Shown: positions 52,713 to 62,329, counted from the first letter of the stretch. The stretch is 64,000 bases of DNA from CAMXAS01 sp964442435 (GCA_964442435.1 CAYTZG010000004.1:1-64000); one strand, 5' to 3'. Made by a program: numbers and translations. The notes: generated by a model not told the origin, from the letters alone.

Positions 52713-53948
52713 ATGGTACAAGCCTCCGACAACGCTGTCAACCAAGCCCTACGGGCGGATTTCCCGATTTTGGCGCAGACGGTGCATGGCCAACCGTTGA
52801 TCTATCTGGACAACGCGGCCACGACCCAAAAGCCGAAAGCGGTGCTGGACGCGATGTGCCGTTATTATACCACGATCAACAGCAATATCCACCGCGGCGT
52901 GCACAGCCTGAGCCAACAGGCTACGACGGCGCACGAAGACGCCCGGGAAACGGTGCGCGGTTTCATCAACGCCGCCGAAGCCGAGGAAATCATCTTTACG
53001 CGGGGCACGACCGAAAGCATCAACCTGCTCGCGCAGAGCTTCGGAACGGCCAACCTGCCGCAAGGCGGCACGGTGGTGCTGAGCCCGATGGAACACCATT
53101 CCAACCTCGTGCCCTGGCAGGAGGCCGTGGCGCACCGGGGCGGCCGCCTCGCCTACATTCCGATGACCGCCGACCAACAATTGGATATGGCGGCCGCCGA
53201 ACGCCTGTTGGCGCAACGGCCGGCCTTATTGGCCATTGCCCACGTATCCAATGTATTGGGCCGCATCAACCCCGTCAAAGAACTCATCCGCATGGCGCAC
53301 GCCCACAACGTGCCGGTGCTGGTGGACGGCGCGCAGGCCGTGGCGCACCTGCCCGTCGATGTGCGGGATTTGGACTGCGACTTTTACTGTTTTTCCGGCC
53401 ACAAGATGTACGCCCCCATGGGCATAGGCGTGCTCTACGGCAAGAAACGCCTGCTGGAAAACCTGCCGCCCTATCAGTTCGGCGGCGAGATGATTGCGGA
53501 AGTCCACCTACACGAAAGCACTTACAACCGCTTACCTTTCAAGTTCGAAGCCGGTACGCCGGCCGTGGCCGAGGCCATCTGTCTGGCGGAGGCCATCCGC
53601 TACATGCAGGCCATCGGATTTGAAACCATACAGACACACGACCGCGCTTTGGTGGAGGCGGCCACGGCCGGCCTCGCCGACTTGGGCGGCATTGACCTCT
53701 ATGCGGCGGACGGCCCCAAATGCGGCGTCGTTTCGTTCAACGTCCAAGGCGCGCACCATTACGACGTCGGCGTGCTTTTAGACCAGATGGGCATCGCCGT
53801 CCGGACGGGCCACCACTGCGCCCAACCGCTTATGGAGACGCTGGGCATCAGCGGCACCGTCCGCGCCAGTTTTGCCGTTTACAACACGTTGGAAGAAGTG
53901 AAACGCTTGGTGGAGGCCGTTCGGAAAGCCAAAACGATGCTACTTTGA
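52713..53948 (+). CDS. sufS: cysteine desulfurase SufS
   Basis: The 411-residue group II desulfurase has YLDNAATTQKP near the N-terminus, the PLP lysine in FSGHKMYAPMG and the catalytic cysteine in RTGHHCAQPLM. It mobilises sulfur from cysteine for Fe-S cluster assembly. ATG 52713 (MVQASDN) follows the -7 box at a normal distance; the upstream ATG at 52632 precedes the promoter. The other suf genes are not here. Confidence 0.93.
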   Translation: MVQASDNAVNQALRADFPILAQTVHGQPLIYLDNAATTQKPKAVLDAMCRYYTTINSNIHRGVHSLSQQATTAHEDARETVRGFINAAEAEEIIFTRGTTESINLLAQSFGTANLPQGGTVVLSPMEHHSNLVPWQEAVAHRGGRLAYIPMTADQQLDMAAAERLLAQRPALLAIAHVSNVLGRINPVKELIRMAHAHNVPVLVDGAQAVAHLPVDVRDLDCDFYCFSGHKMYAPMGIGVLYGKKRLLENLPPYQFGGEMIAEVHLHESTYNRLPFKFEAGTPAVAEAICLAEAIRYMQAIGFETIQTHDRALVEAATAGLADLGGIDLYAADGPKCGVVSFNVQGAHHYDVGVLLDQMGIAVRTGHHCAQPLMETLGISGTVRASFAVYNTLEEVKRLVEAVRKAKTMLL

Positions 53949-53994
53949 TATTTGAGACACAAAACATTGATATAAACTAATAAAAAACAATACC

Positions 53995-56226
53995 ATGAAC
54001 TTCTCACTGAAAATCCGGCGGATTGCACACACGCTTATGCTTTGCGCCCTATTCGGCGGCACAGTTTCCGTGTTCGCGCAAGAGACACCGCGTTTCGAAG
54101 AGAACACGCTGTATGTCAAATTCAAAGACCGCAGCGAAATCAGCGCGAAAAAGATGCTGAACGCCAAAAGCGACACCAAGACCATCCAAACATCCATGTT
54201 AGGCTTGTCCAACAGCTTGATAGAACGCTTCAAGATTGAATCCGAAGCGATTTCGATGTCATTATTCGACAATCCGACCTTGGATAAAACGTTTATGATC
54301 AGCATTGACCCGGAAGCCAAAGCCGGTATCGAGCAACTGATGGAGGAACTGCAAAAGAATCCGGACGTGGAATACGTGGAACGCGTACCGTTCAACCGCA
54401 TTTTCAGTGCCGAGCCCCCCGTCAACGACCCCTATTACGGCTACCTCACTGCGAATGGGAAAACCTTCAATGTCAGCTGGCATCTTGATTTAATCAACGC
54501 CGAGAAGGCTTGGCAACTTCAAACCGGTGACACCAACCTCATCGTCGCGGTGGTAGACAACGCCATCTGGGGCGAACACGAAGACCTGCAGATTCCTACT
54601 TCGCGCCAATACAATTGCGTCAAGAAAGAAGCCGGAAATTCCGCACCGCCCGTGGATAAGGCCACCCAAAACGCACAATGCGAAATGGCGGACATCTATA
54701 AAAGCGCCTGCACGGCTTACGATTTCTCGCACGGCACACACTGCGCCGGTGCCATCGCCGCCATCAACAATAACGGCATCGGCATCGCCTCTATCGGTAG
54801 CGGTGTTAAACTGATGGGGGTTGCCGGTCCGAGCACGCAATATCCGAGCGGCATCATGAACAGCTACCATGGTGTGGAATGGGCCGCTTCCCATGGCGCT
54901 AAAATCATCAGCTGTTCCTGGGGTAGTGACGACTTTTCCTACACCAACCAAGCCGTTATGAAAGCCTGCTATGACAAAGGCGTCATCGTCATTGCCGCAG
55001 TCGGTAACGACAACGTAGCCACCCCGCACTATCCGGCCGCCTATACGCCTTATGTCATCAGTGTCGGCTCCGTGGATGCCAATGCTCAAAAATCCAGTTT
55101 CAGCAACCATGGTCCTTGGGTTGATATACTTTCTCCCGGCGGCTACGATACGACGGCGGATTATTCAACCCAAATCTTCAGCACCACGTTCTGCCAAAAC
55201 CAGTACACGCGCCTGTTCGGTAAAATAGACGAGTTCACAGGAAAATATTATGACGAAATGTCCGGTACGTCCATGGCTACCCCCGTATTGGCCGGTGTCG
55301 TAGCACTTATGGTATCCAAAGATGCCTCTCTCACAACCGATCAAATCAGATTCATCCTGCAGAATACAGGCAAATATGTAAATTCGCAAAGTAGCCGTCA
55401 TTATTACAACGATTACTGCAATATCGCAGACGCCTATGCCGCTCTCAATTTTTTAACCACAACTCCGAAATTTGCCCCCTCTGTTGACAAAAACACGATT
55501 TCGGTCACGACAAGATTCGATTCGGTTTCATTGACTTGGGAAGCGCCCGAAACAACCGAAACCATAAAAGGCTACAACATTTACCGGAATGGCGAAAAGA
55601 TAGCCAGCAGCCACCAATTACTCAACATCTTAGACACAGGCCTCCTTGCCGGCACCACCTACCGGTATGCCATAGAACCCGTCTACGAAAACGCGTTTTA
55701 CGCCACCCGAACGGAAGTCGATGTAACGACGAAAGAATATTTCAACATCACTGTCTTGATTCGCCCCGATGACACTTATGGCTACGTCGAAGGCGCCGGT
55801 CGGTTCGAAAAACGTCAGATATACACCCTCAAAGCCTACGCGAATCCCGACCATCATTTTGAATACTGGACGGATGAACGCGGCACCAAACTTTTCGGCG
55901 CGACCCTGAGCGGGCCAGTGACGCAGAGCCGGCGCTATTTCGCCTACTTTGGCGAAGGCGCTAGCAACGAAGACCTGCAACTCCTCAAAAAGGCCGTGCG
56001 TATCAGTCCGAATCCGGCCAAGGATGAAATCAACATCCAATGCGCGGACTACGAATTACAAAACGTCCGCATTTCGGATATGCAGGGCCGCATCGTTTAC
56101 AATGCCGGCTGTCTGGGCGACTCCCATTCCCTGAATATCGCCATCGGCTCGTGGGCCAAAGGTACTTATGCCGTTCAGGTAACGACGAACAAGGGTATCG
56201 TCAACCACAAACTGATCAAACGGTAA
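53995..56226 (+). CDS. T9SS-exported subtilisin-like (S8) protease
   Basis: The 743-residue protein has a signal peptide (1-28) and an inhibitor-like propeptide (about 30-135). The S8 catalytic domain has Asp188 in VVDNAIWGEH (DNA instead of the usual DTG/DSG), His246 in SHGTHCAG and Ser426 in SGTSMATP, so the triad is intact. A fibronectin-III-like domain (about 500-580) and an InlB-B-repeat-like module (about 585-653) follow. A classical type IX sorting domain (about 664-743, ISPNPAKDE start) ends the chain. It should be secreted or surface-anchored and digest external proteins. A strong terminator follows. Confidence 0.92.
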   Translation: MNFSLKIRRIAHTLMLCALFGGTVSVFAQETPRFEENTLYVKFKDRSEISAKKMLNAKSDTKTIQTSMLGLSNSLIERFKIESEAISMSLFDNPTLDKTFMISIDPEAKAGIEQLMEELQKNPDVEYVERVPFNRIFSAEPPVNDPYYGYLTANGKTFNVSWHLDLINAEKAWQLQTGDTNLIVAVVDNAIWGEHEDLQIPTSRQYNCVKKEAGNSAPPVDKATQNAQCEMADIYKSACTAYDFSHGTHCAGAIAAINNNGIGIASIGSGVKLMGVAGPSTQYPSGIMNSYHGVEWAASHGAKIISCSWGSDDFSYTNQAVMKACYDKGVIVIAAVGNDNVATPHYPAAYTPYVISVGSVDANAQKSSFSNHGPWVDILSPGGYDTTADYSTQIFSTTFCQNQYTRLFGKIDEFTGKYYDEMSGTSMATPVLAGVVALMVSKDASLTTDQIRFILQNTGKYVNSQSSRHYYNDYCNIADAYAALNFLTTTPKFAPSVDKNTISVTTRFDSVSLTWEAPETTETIKGYNIYRNGEKIASSHQLLNILDTGLLAGTTYRYAIEPVYENAFYATRTEVDVTTKEYFNITVLIRPDDTYGYVEGAGRFEKRQIYTLKAYANPDHHFEYWTDERGTKLFGATLSGPVTQSRRYFAYFGEGASNEDLQLLKKAVRISPNPAKDEINIQCADYELQNVRISDMQGRIVYNAGCLGDSHSLNIAIGSWAKGTYAVQVTTNKGIVNHKLIKR

Positions 56227-56244
56227 ACCGTCGTCAGACCACAT

Positions 56245-56284
56245 AAAAAAAGACGCTTGAACTGAGTTCAAGCGTCTTTTTTTA
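56245..56284. terminator. strong bidirectional terminator after the subtilase gene
   Basis: A perfect stem AAAAAAAGACGCTTGAACT with its complement ends in seven T. It separates the convergent subtilase and exonuclease genes. Confidence 0.9.
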
Positions 56285-56305
56285 TCCCTATGGCAACGCG
56301 CTTAC

Positions 56306-57130
56306 CTAGCGCGCTCCCATCTTGCGGAGCTGTATGCCCGTCAACACCTTCTTCGTATATAAAGGGAACTCCGCCTTCATAATCCAATCGTAATAGCCGC
56401 GGTCTTTTTCGAAAACCGTCTCCACCGGCATCCCCTTGTACTTGCCGAAATTGAACAGTTCGCGCCCGGCCTCGTCGTAAACGATGAAGCCGGCCAAATC
56501 GGCCGTCTGCTTCTGCGTTGACAAAGCCGCCAAAGCGTCCATATCGTTCTGTACCGGGCTGATTTCCATCTCGCCGGTCTGCGGGTTCTCGTAGGGTTGG
56601 CTTTCGTAACGCCGTATCTGCGCCTTGAAAACTTCGAAAGTGGCCTCGGTGTCCGCCATGGCGCTATGGGCGCCTTCCAGCCGCTTGTCCAGATAAAAGC
56701 GGCAGGCCCCGCTCAACGTGCGCGGCTCCATTTTATGGAAAATCGTCTGCACGTCGATGAGCCGACGCCCCTTGACGTCGAAATCCACCTCGGCGCGCAG
56801 GAACTCCTCCACGAGCAGCGGCACGTCGAAATGATTGGAGTTGTAGCCGGCCAAGTCGCTGTTGCCGATAAACTTAAGGATTTCAGGCGCCAAAGCCTTG
56901 AACGTGGGTTCCAACGCCACGTCGGCGTCATAGATATGGTGCACGGCGGAAGCCTGCGGCGGAATCGGCATCTCCGGATTGACACGGCGCAGATAGCGTT
57001 CCGTATGCCCGTCGGGAAATACCTTGAGGATGGCGATTTCCACAATGCGGTCGCGCCCCACCTCTATGCCCGTGCTCTCGATATCGAAAAAGCAGAGCGG
57101 CTTGCCTAATTTCAATTCAAATGTTTCCAT
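56306..57130 (-). CDS. DEDD 3'-5' exonuclease (DnaQ-like), 274 residues
   Basis: Residues 10-175 form an exonuclease domain with CFFDIESTGIEVGRDRIVEIA (Exo I), LAGYNSNHFDVPLL (Exo II) and HSAMADTEATFEVF (Exo III). A C-terminal part of about 90 residues, with GKYKGMPVETV and YYDWIMKAEFP, resembles the extra domain found in Bacteroidota exonucleases of this type. It may proofread for, or assist, DNA polymerase III. Its start overlaps the dus gene by 14 nt, so translation is coupled. Confidence 0.85.
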   Translation of the reverse strand: METFELKLGKPLCFFDIESTGIEVGRDRIVEIAILKVFPDGHTERYLRRVNPEMPIPPQASAVHHIYDADVALEPTFKALAPEILKFIGNSDLAGYNSNHFDVPLLVEEFLRAEVDFDVKGRRLIDVQTIFHKMEPRTLSGACRFYLDKRLEGAHSAMADTEATFEVFKAQIRRYESQPYENPQTGEMEISPVQNDMDALAALSTQKQTADLAGFIVYDEAGRELFNFGKYKGMPVETVFEKDRGYYDWIMKAEFPLYTKKVLTGIQLRKMGAR

Positions 57131-58058
57131 ATTCCTTTATTAAGTCTTCGTAATCGGTCAGGGTCTGCACGGTTTTCATGCGCGTCATCCAGCTGTCCGG
57201 CAAGCCGAACAGGGAACGGTCGAGCCGAAGCCAATAGGGTTTAAGACGTTTCAGCACCGACTGCGGACGGATGCCGTAAGCCAGCTGGTTTTCTTGCAGC
57301 CGTTCCATCAACGCCAGGCACTGCCGGCGTGCGGCTTCCGGCGCGATGGCCTCGCCTTGCAGACGGCGCGGCAGAAACGGATCGTTCAACACGCCGCGGC
57401 CCAACAGACAGACCCGTATCGATGGAAAACGCCGGCTCAACCGTTGCGCGTCCTCCACCGTAAAAATATCGCCGCTATAATAAACCGGCGCCTTGACGTG
57501 CGGCAAAACCGTTTCCAAAAAATCCCAATCGGGCTGCCCGCCGTAGCCCTGAACGCCGGTGCGCGGATGAACGGCCACATAGCGCAACGGATAACGGTTC
57601 AAGACGTCCAACAGCGGCCATATCTCCGCACGGTCGCGGTAGCCCAAACGGATTTTGACCGAAATCCCGAAATCGCCTTGCGTACAGGCGTAGGCCCGTT
57701 CCAAAAAGCGGTCCACCTGCGCCGGATAAGGCAACAGCCCCGAACCCCGGTGTTTGGCCGCCACCGAACGGATCGGGCAACCGAGATTCCAATTCAGGCT
57801 ACGGTAGCCATACGCCCGCAGGGCCTCGACCATGGCCGGAAAATAGGCTTCCTCGTTGCCCAAAATCTGGGGTTCCACCGCCATGCCACGGTTATACTCC
57901 GGCCACAAATCCCGCAAATGGGAAAGCCGCACGCGCCGGCCGGGCACCAACACGACAAAGGGTGCGATGGCCCGCGACAAACCGCCTATCGTGTCGGCGT
58001 AAGCCTGTCGGTAGCGGCAATCGGTAAAGCCGTCCAGCGGCGCTAAGAGATATTCCAT
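57117..58058 (-). CDS. tRNA-dihydrouridine synthase
   Basis: From ATG 58058 (MEYLLAPLDGFTD) the 313-residue TIM-barrel protein has the catalytic region NWNLGCPIRSVAAKHRGSGLL, in which the Cys is the proton donor, plus ISVKIRLGY and VHPRTGVQGY for FMN/tRNA binding. It reduces uridine to dihydrouridine in tRNA. A TACTTTTG -7 box ends only 12 nt before the ATG, so the mRNA would be nearly leaderless. Confidence 0.88.
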   Translation of the reverse strand: MEYLLAPLDGFTDCRYRQAYADTIGGLSRAIAPFVVLVPGRRVRLSHLRDLWPEYNRGMAVEPQILGNEEAYFPAMVEALRAYGYRSLNWNLGCPIRSVAAKHRGSGLLPYPAQVDRFLERAYACTQGDFGISVKIRLGYRDRAEIWPLLDVLNRYPLRYVAVHPRTGVQGYGGQPDWDFLETVLPHVKAPVYYSGDIFTVEDAQRLSRRFPSIRVCLLGRGVLNDPFLPRRLQGEAIAPEAARRQCLALMERLQENQLAYGIRPQSVLKRLKPYWLRLDRSLFGLPDSWMTRMKTVQTLTDYEDLIKEYGNI

Positions 58059-58069
58059 GGTTGAACCCA

Positions 58070-58098
58070 CAAAAGTAGCATTTTTTTGTCTAACTTTG
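58070..58098. promoter_or_regulatory. divergent promoter pair for dus and rlmN
   Basis: Minus-strand TACTTTTG (58070-58077) and plus-strand TAACTTTG (58091-58098) are separated by 13 bp. The leftward transcript has a leader of about 6 nt. Confidence 0.5.
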
Positions 58099-58120
58099 CG
58101 CGTTACAAGACCATCACCCC

Positions 58121-59191
58121 ATGAACGCCGAACCCGCCACGCCCGTTACGGACGCCCGCCCCACCCTGTTGGGCCTGTCGCCCGCCGAAATCGCCGACCT
58201 TTTGGCCGACGCGCCTTTTCCCGCCTACCGTGCCAAGCAGGTGGCCCAATGGATTTACGGCAAACGGGCCGATTCGTTCGACGCCATGAGCAACCTCGGG
58301 CGCGCCGACCGCGAATGGCTGACGCAGCGTTTCCGCCTCGGCAACCTGCCGCCGGCCGAAGAACGCGTGTCCACCGACGGTACGCGCAAATACCTTTTCA
58401 ACGTGAGCGAGGCCTATGAGAAGCCGGCTTATGTCGAATGCGTATATATTCCTGACGGCGACCGCGCCACGCTCTGCGTTTCGTCCCAATCGGGCTGCCG
58501 CATGAACTGCGGCTTCTGTGCCACCGGAAGCCAAGGCTTCAACCGCTCGCTGACGGCCACGCAAATACTGAACCAGTTTTACAGCCTGCCTTTTGCCGAT
58601 GAGATTTCGAGTTTCGTATTCATGGGCATGGGCGAACCTTTTGACAATACGGACGAAGTCTTACGCGCGCTCAACCGACTGACGGCCACCGACGGCTTTG
58701 CGTTCAGCCCGCGCCGCATCACGGTTTCAACGGTGGGCGTCATTCCCGGCATGAAACGTTTTTTGGATGAGAGCGAATGCCATTTGGCCGTAAGCCTGCA
58801 CAGTCCGTTCGCCGACGAACGCGCCCAATGGATTCCGGCCCAAAAGGCCTATCCCATCGCCGAGGTCTTGGACGTGCTGCGGCACTATGATTTCCGGCAC
58901 CAACGCCGGCTTTCTTTCGAATACATCCTGTTCGGCGGCCTGAACGACAGCCTGCGCCATGCCAAAGCCCTGGTCAAACTGCTTTCCGTATGCGCCGGTT
59001 GCCGCGTCAACCTGATTCTGTACCATCCCGTGCCGGGCAAGCCGTTCCAACGCCCCAAGCCGGAACAGGCGTTCCTGTTCCGCGACTACCTCAGCAAAAA
59101 CGGCCTCTTCGCCACCCTCCGCCAATCGCGGGGAGAGGACATAGAGGCCGCCTGCGGGCTGCTTTCGCAGCAGAAGAAGGGACAAGCTTAG
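58121..59191 (+). CDS. rlmN: 23S rRNA/tRNA adenine-C2 methyltransferase RlmN
   Basis: The 356-residue radical-SAM enzyme has the CxxxCxxC cluster motif in CRMNCGFCATG, the SFVFMGMGEPFDN signature and the C-terminal methyl-carrying cysteine region RQSRGEDIEAACGLL. It methylates A2503 of 23S rRNA. The ATG at 58121 follows the -7 box. Its stop overlaps that of the convergent ompA-like gene. Confidence 0.94.
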   Translation: MNAEPATPVTDARPTLLGLSPAEIADLLADAPFPAYRAKQVAQWIYGKRADSFDAMSNLGRADREWLTQRFRLGNLPPAEERVSTDGTRKYLFNVSEAYEKPAYVECVYIPDGDRATLCVSSQSGCRMNCGFCATGSQGFNRSLTATQILNQFYSLPFADEISSFVFMGMGEPFDNTDEVLRALNRLTATDGFAFSPRRITVSTVGVIPGMKRFLDESECHLAVSLHSPFADERAQWIPAQKAYPIAEVLDVLRHYDFRHQRRLSFEYILFGGLNDSLRHAKALVKLLSVCAGCRVNLILYHPVPGKPFQRPKPEQAFLFRDYLSKNGLFATLRQSRGEDIEAACGLLSQQKKGQA

Positions 59192-60144
59192 TTGCCCAAC
59201 AGCCGGAGCAATTCGTCCAACTTGGGCGTCAAAATGATTTCGGTACGGCGGTTCTTGACACGGCCTTCCGCATTATCGTTGCTCGCTATGGGCATAAATT
59301 CGCCACGGCCGGAAGCCGCCACCTGCGCCGGATTAACGTCCTTGTTCTCCAACAGAATCTTGGCGATGGCCGTCGCCCGCATCACGCTCAAATCCCAATT
59401 GTCTTTGACATCGCCGCGGCCACGCATCGTTACATTGTCGGTATGGCCCTCAATCATGACCTGGATTTCGGGGTTACGCGCCAATATGCCGCTCAACTCA
59501 CGCAAGGCCTCGCGACCGTCGGCCCCCACCGTCCAACTGCCGGAGGCGAACAACAGTTTCTCGTCCATGGAAACATACACCTTGCCGTTCTTCGTATAAA
59601 CCGACAGACCTTTGTCCTTGAAGCCCAACAGCGCGTCGTTCACCTTGTCCAGCAACGCGTTCATCTCGGCGTCCTTGCGATCCAAGATGCCTTGCAGTTC
59701 ATTGACCCGTGCCTCTTTCTCGGCCAAAGCCTTCTCCTTTTCGGCCAACAAGGCTTCTTTTTCAGCCAATTCGGCTTCCTTGAGGCTCAAGGCTTCCGCC
59801 AGTTCGTTCTTACTCGACACGGTGTTTTTGTAACGCTTGTCCATCTGATTGTAGCTGTTCTTCAACTGCGTCAGTTCCTCGTTGCACAGCAGATAGTCGC
59901 GCCGCATCGTATCGGCCTCCATGCGGGCGGCCAGCAACAAATCTTCCAGATGCGCCGTCTTGGCCTTGCATTCGGTCAAATCCTCGCTGTACTGCATATT
60001 CTCTTTCTCCAAAGTCGCGCCCTTTTGCGCACAGGCATCGCTCTTGGCCAGCAATTCATTGTATTTCTTGGACGATACGCAAGAAAAGCCCAAACCCGCC
60101 ACCAACAGGCACAGGCCAACGTTCAAAACAACTTTACGTTTCAT
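59188..60144 (-). CDS. OmpA-family lipoprotein with coiled-coil stalk
   Basis: The 318-residue protein has a lipobox LGFSC (Cys about residue 22), a long coiled coil (about 30-175) with Lys/Glu/Ala heptads such as AELAEKEALLAEKEKAL, and a C-terminal OmpA domain (about 195-310) with IEGHTDNVTMRG and NWDLSVMRATAIAKIL that binds peptidoglycan. It likely links the outer membrane to the wall through an extended stalk. Confidence 0.88.
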   Translation of the reverse strand: MKRKVVLNVGLCLLVAGLGFSCVSSKKYNELLAKSDACAQKGATLEKENMQYSEDLTECKAKTAHLEDLLLAARMEADTMRRDYLLCNEELTQLKNSYNQMDKRYKNTVSSKNELAEALSLKEAELAEKEALLAEKEKALAEKEARVNELQGILDRKDAEMNALLDKVNDALLGFKDKGLSVYTKNGKVYVSMDEKLLFASGSWTVGADGREALRELSGILARNPEIQVMIEGHTDNVTMRGRGDVKDNWDLSVMRATAIAKILLENKDVNPAQVAASGRGEFMPIASNDNAEGRVKNRRTEIILTPKLDELLRLLGN

Positions 60145-60161
60145 ATAGGGTTTATTTTAAA

Positions 60162-60935
60162 TTACATATTCAACATGATACCGGTCGGACAATGATCCGA
60201 ATGCACGACTTGCGGCAGAATGAAGGCCGACTCCAGCTGCGGTCTCAGATTGTCGCTCAACATCAGGTAATCGATACGCCAGCCCTTGTTTTTGGCCCGC
60301 GCCCCCGCCCGGAAACTCCACCACGTGTATTGGTCTTTCGCCTCCGGATTCAGATAGCGGAAGCTGTCCGTGAACCCTTGCGCGAGAAAACCGCTCATCC
60401 AATCGCGTTCTTCGGGCAAAAAGCCGGAAGAGGTCGCGTTGCGGACCGGGTCGTGGATGTCGATGGCCTCGTGGCAGATGTTGTAGTCGCCGCACAGCAC
60501 GAGCTTGGAACGTTCGGTGCGCAGGCGCAGGACATAGCTTTCGAAATCGGCCAGCCATTGCATCTTGAACCGCTGCCGTTCGTCGCCGGACGTACCGGAG
60601 GGATGATAGACGCTGACCACGCTCACGTCGCCGAAGTCGGCGCGGATAAACCGTCCCTCGCGGTCGTAATCGGGCATCCCCATGCCCGACAGCACGCGGT
60701 CGGGCGTCTGCTTCGTAAGCAAGGCCACACCGCTGTAGCCTTTCTTTTCGGCCGAGAACATATAGGTTTGATAACCGGCCGCGGCAAAAGCCTCGACGGG
60801 TATCTGATCCGGTTGCGCCTTGGTTTCCTGCAGACAGACCACATCGGCGCCGCTGCCGCCCAACCATTCGACAAAGCCTTTCGTTACGGCCGCCCGGATG
60901 CCGTTGACATTATAGGTGATGATTTTTCTAAGCAC
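60162..60935 (-). CDS. exoA: exodeoxyribonuclease III / AP endonuclease
   Basis: The 257-residue EEP-fold nuclease has the metal-binding LQETKAQ, YNVNGIRAA start, GDYNICHEAID with the catalytic Asp and Asn, and the terminal SDHCPTGIML with the catalytic His. It cleaves DNA at abasic sites during base-excision repair. The -7 box TATCTTTG (60958-60965) gives a leader of about 17 nt. Confidence 0.95.
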   Translation of the reverse strand: MLRKIITYNVNGIRAAVTKGFVEWLGGSGADVVCLQETKAQPDQIPVEAFAAAGYQTYMFSAEKKGYSGVALLTKQTPDRVLSGMGMPDYDREGRFIRADFGDVSVVSVYHPSGTSGDERQRFKMQWLADFESYVLRLRTERSKLVLCGDYNICHEAIDIHDPVRNATSSGFLPEERDWMSGFLAQGFTDSFRYLNPEAKDQYTWWSFRAGARAKNKGWRIDYLMLSDNLRPQLESAFILPQVVHSDHCPTGIMLNM

Positions 60936-60957
60936 GTGTTTTCGTTGATTTCACGCG

Positions 60958-61068
60958 CAAAGATACGTTTTAAATGATACCGTGGTATGACGGCGCCGAC
61001 CGAGTTCCCAACAACAGGCTATGGAAAACTCGCCGGTTTTTATTTTTCCTTATTTTTACCTACTTTTG
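60958..61068. promoter_or_regulatory. divergent -7 elements for exoA and the slyD-like gene
   Basis: Minus-strand TATCTTTG (60958-60965) for exoA; plus-strand TACTTTTG (61061-61068) for the FKBP gene with a leader of about 27 nt. Confidence 0.45.
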
Positions 61069-61094
61069 TAAGCATTCGGATTAGTTGCAAGTTT

Positions 61095-61574
61095 ATGAAA
61101 ATAGCGAAAGACACGCTCGTCAAACTGACCTATACGTTGCGTTTCGACAAGGCGGACGGTGAGGTCATAGAGGAAATCGGCGAGAAAGACGCCATGGACA
61201 TCGTCGTGGGTCACGACGTTCTGTTGGAATCCTTTGAGGCTAAAATCATGGGATTGCAGGCGGGCGACACGTTCGCGTTCAGCCTGAACCCGCAGGAAGC
61301 CTACGGCGAATACGACGAAGAGAAACTCGTGCGCGTGCCGAAAGCCGAACTGCTGGAGGGTTTGCCCGAAGAAGCGGCAGAAAATATATACGAAGGCAAT
61401 ATCATTCCGATTGTGGATGCCGACGAGACAACCTACGAGGCCTTGATTACCGAAATACAGGACGACATCGTCTCTCTGGATTTCAACCATCCGCTCTCGG
61501 GCGAGACGTTGTTCTTCGAAGGCAAGATTCTGGCGGTCCGTCAGGCGACGGAAGCCGAAATTAAAGCGTTATGA
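61095..61574 (+). CDS. SlyD-like FKBP peptidyl-prolyl isomerase
   Basis: The 159-residue protein begins MKIAKDTLVKLTYTLRF and has the FKBP half-barrel split by an insert-in-flap domain (about 65-125), the SlyD arrangement. AYGEYDEEKLVRVPKAEL and NHPLSGETLFFEG are typical. It lacks the His/Cys-rich metal-binding tail of E. coli SlyD. It is a cytosolic folding helper. The next gene starts inside its last codons (ATGA overlap). Confidence 0.9.
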   Translation: MKIAKDTLVKLTYTLRFDKADGEVIEEIGEKDAMDIVVGHDVLLESFEAKIMGLQAGDTFAFSLNPQEAYGEYDEEKLVRVPKAELLEGLPEEAAENIYEGNIIPIVDADETTYEALITEIQDDIVSLDFNHPLSGETLFFEGKILAVRQATEAEIKAL

Positions 61575-62317
61575 AACTGTTCTTGATTATACTCGTTTTG
61601 GTATGCGCCCTGCTGATTTTGGGCGGCGTTCTGGTATTGAGCCTGGGGCACAGGGACCGCAGACGGCGACCGATGTCTAAGCCGCAACCGAAACGGCAGC
61701 CGCAGCGGATGATGCCGGCCGTTGACGACAGCACGGTAAGCCGCCGGCTGGCCGAAGAAACGGAGGCGCAAACACCCCCGCCCGCCGAAACGACACCGAC
61801 GACCAGTCCGATAGAAGCCATTCAGGCGGCGCTCAAAATGGGGCCGGCCATCATGTCCATGGCGCGCATCCATGCCGAAGACGCGGAAGAGGCGGCGGCG
61901 CGGCAGCAACAAGCCCTCTTGTTCCTGCAAGGCGCGGAAGCGCTCTGCACGCTGGAATACGCGCTTAAGAAATGGGATACCGCCAAGACCGCTGAAAAAC
62001 GCGCGGCGCTGCTGACCGAAATCAAAGGTTGCACGGCTTCCATCGACACCGAGGCGGTACGCTCGGCCTGCAAGGCCACGTTCGACGCCATGTATCCGGC
62101 TTTCTCCGAAAAGCTGTTGCAGATTGCGCCGGACATGAACGAAACGGAATTGAGGCTGTGTATCTTCCTGGCGTTGGGACAAAGCACGAAAGACATGGCG
62201 CTTCTGACACGCCGCTCCGTGCGCACCATCGAAACTTCCATCTATCACATCCGCAAGAAATTGGCCATTCCGACCGAGGAAAAGACGTCCGATTTCCTCA
62301 AGAAGTTCCTGTATTAG
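61571..62317 (+). CDS. membrane-anchored LuxR/GerE-type HTH protein
   Basis: The 248-residue protein has one N-terminal membrane helix (about 3-27), a basic and proline-rich linker (28-80), a helical domain (about 80-190), and a C-terminal HTH (about 195-245). The HTH contains NETELRLCIFLALGQSTKD and RSVRTIETSIYHIRKKL, close to LuxR/GerE recognition helices. A DNA-binding domain tethered to the membrane suggests a regulator that acts from the membrane or is released by cleavage. It overlaps the slyD-like gene by 4 nt. No target is known. Confidence 0.7.
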   Translation: MKLFLIILVLVCALLILGGVLVLSLGHRDRRRRPMSKPQPKRQPQRMMPAVDDSTVSRRLAEETEAQTPPPAETTPTTSPIEAIQAALKMGPAIMSMARIHAEDAEEAAARQQQALLFLQGAEALCTLEYALKKWDTAKTAEKRAALLTEIKGCTASIDTEAVRSACKATFDAMYPAFSEKLLQIAPDMNETELRLCIFLALGQSTKDMALLTRRSVRTIETSIYHIRKKLAIPTEEKTSDFLKKFLY

Positions 62318-62329
62318 TTCCAAGGACGT

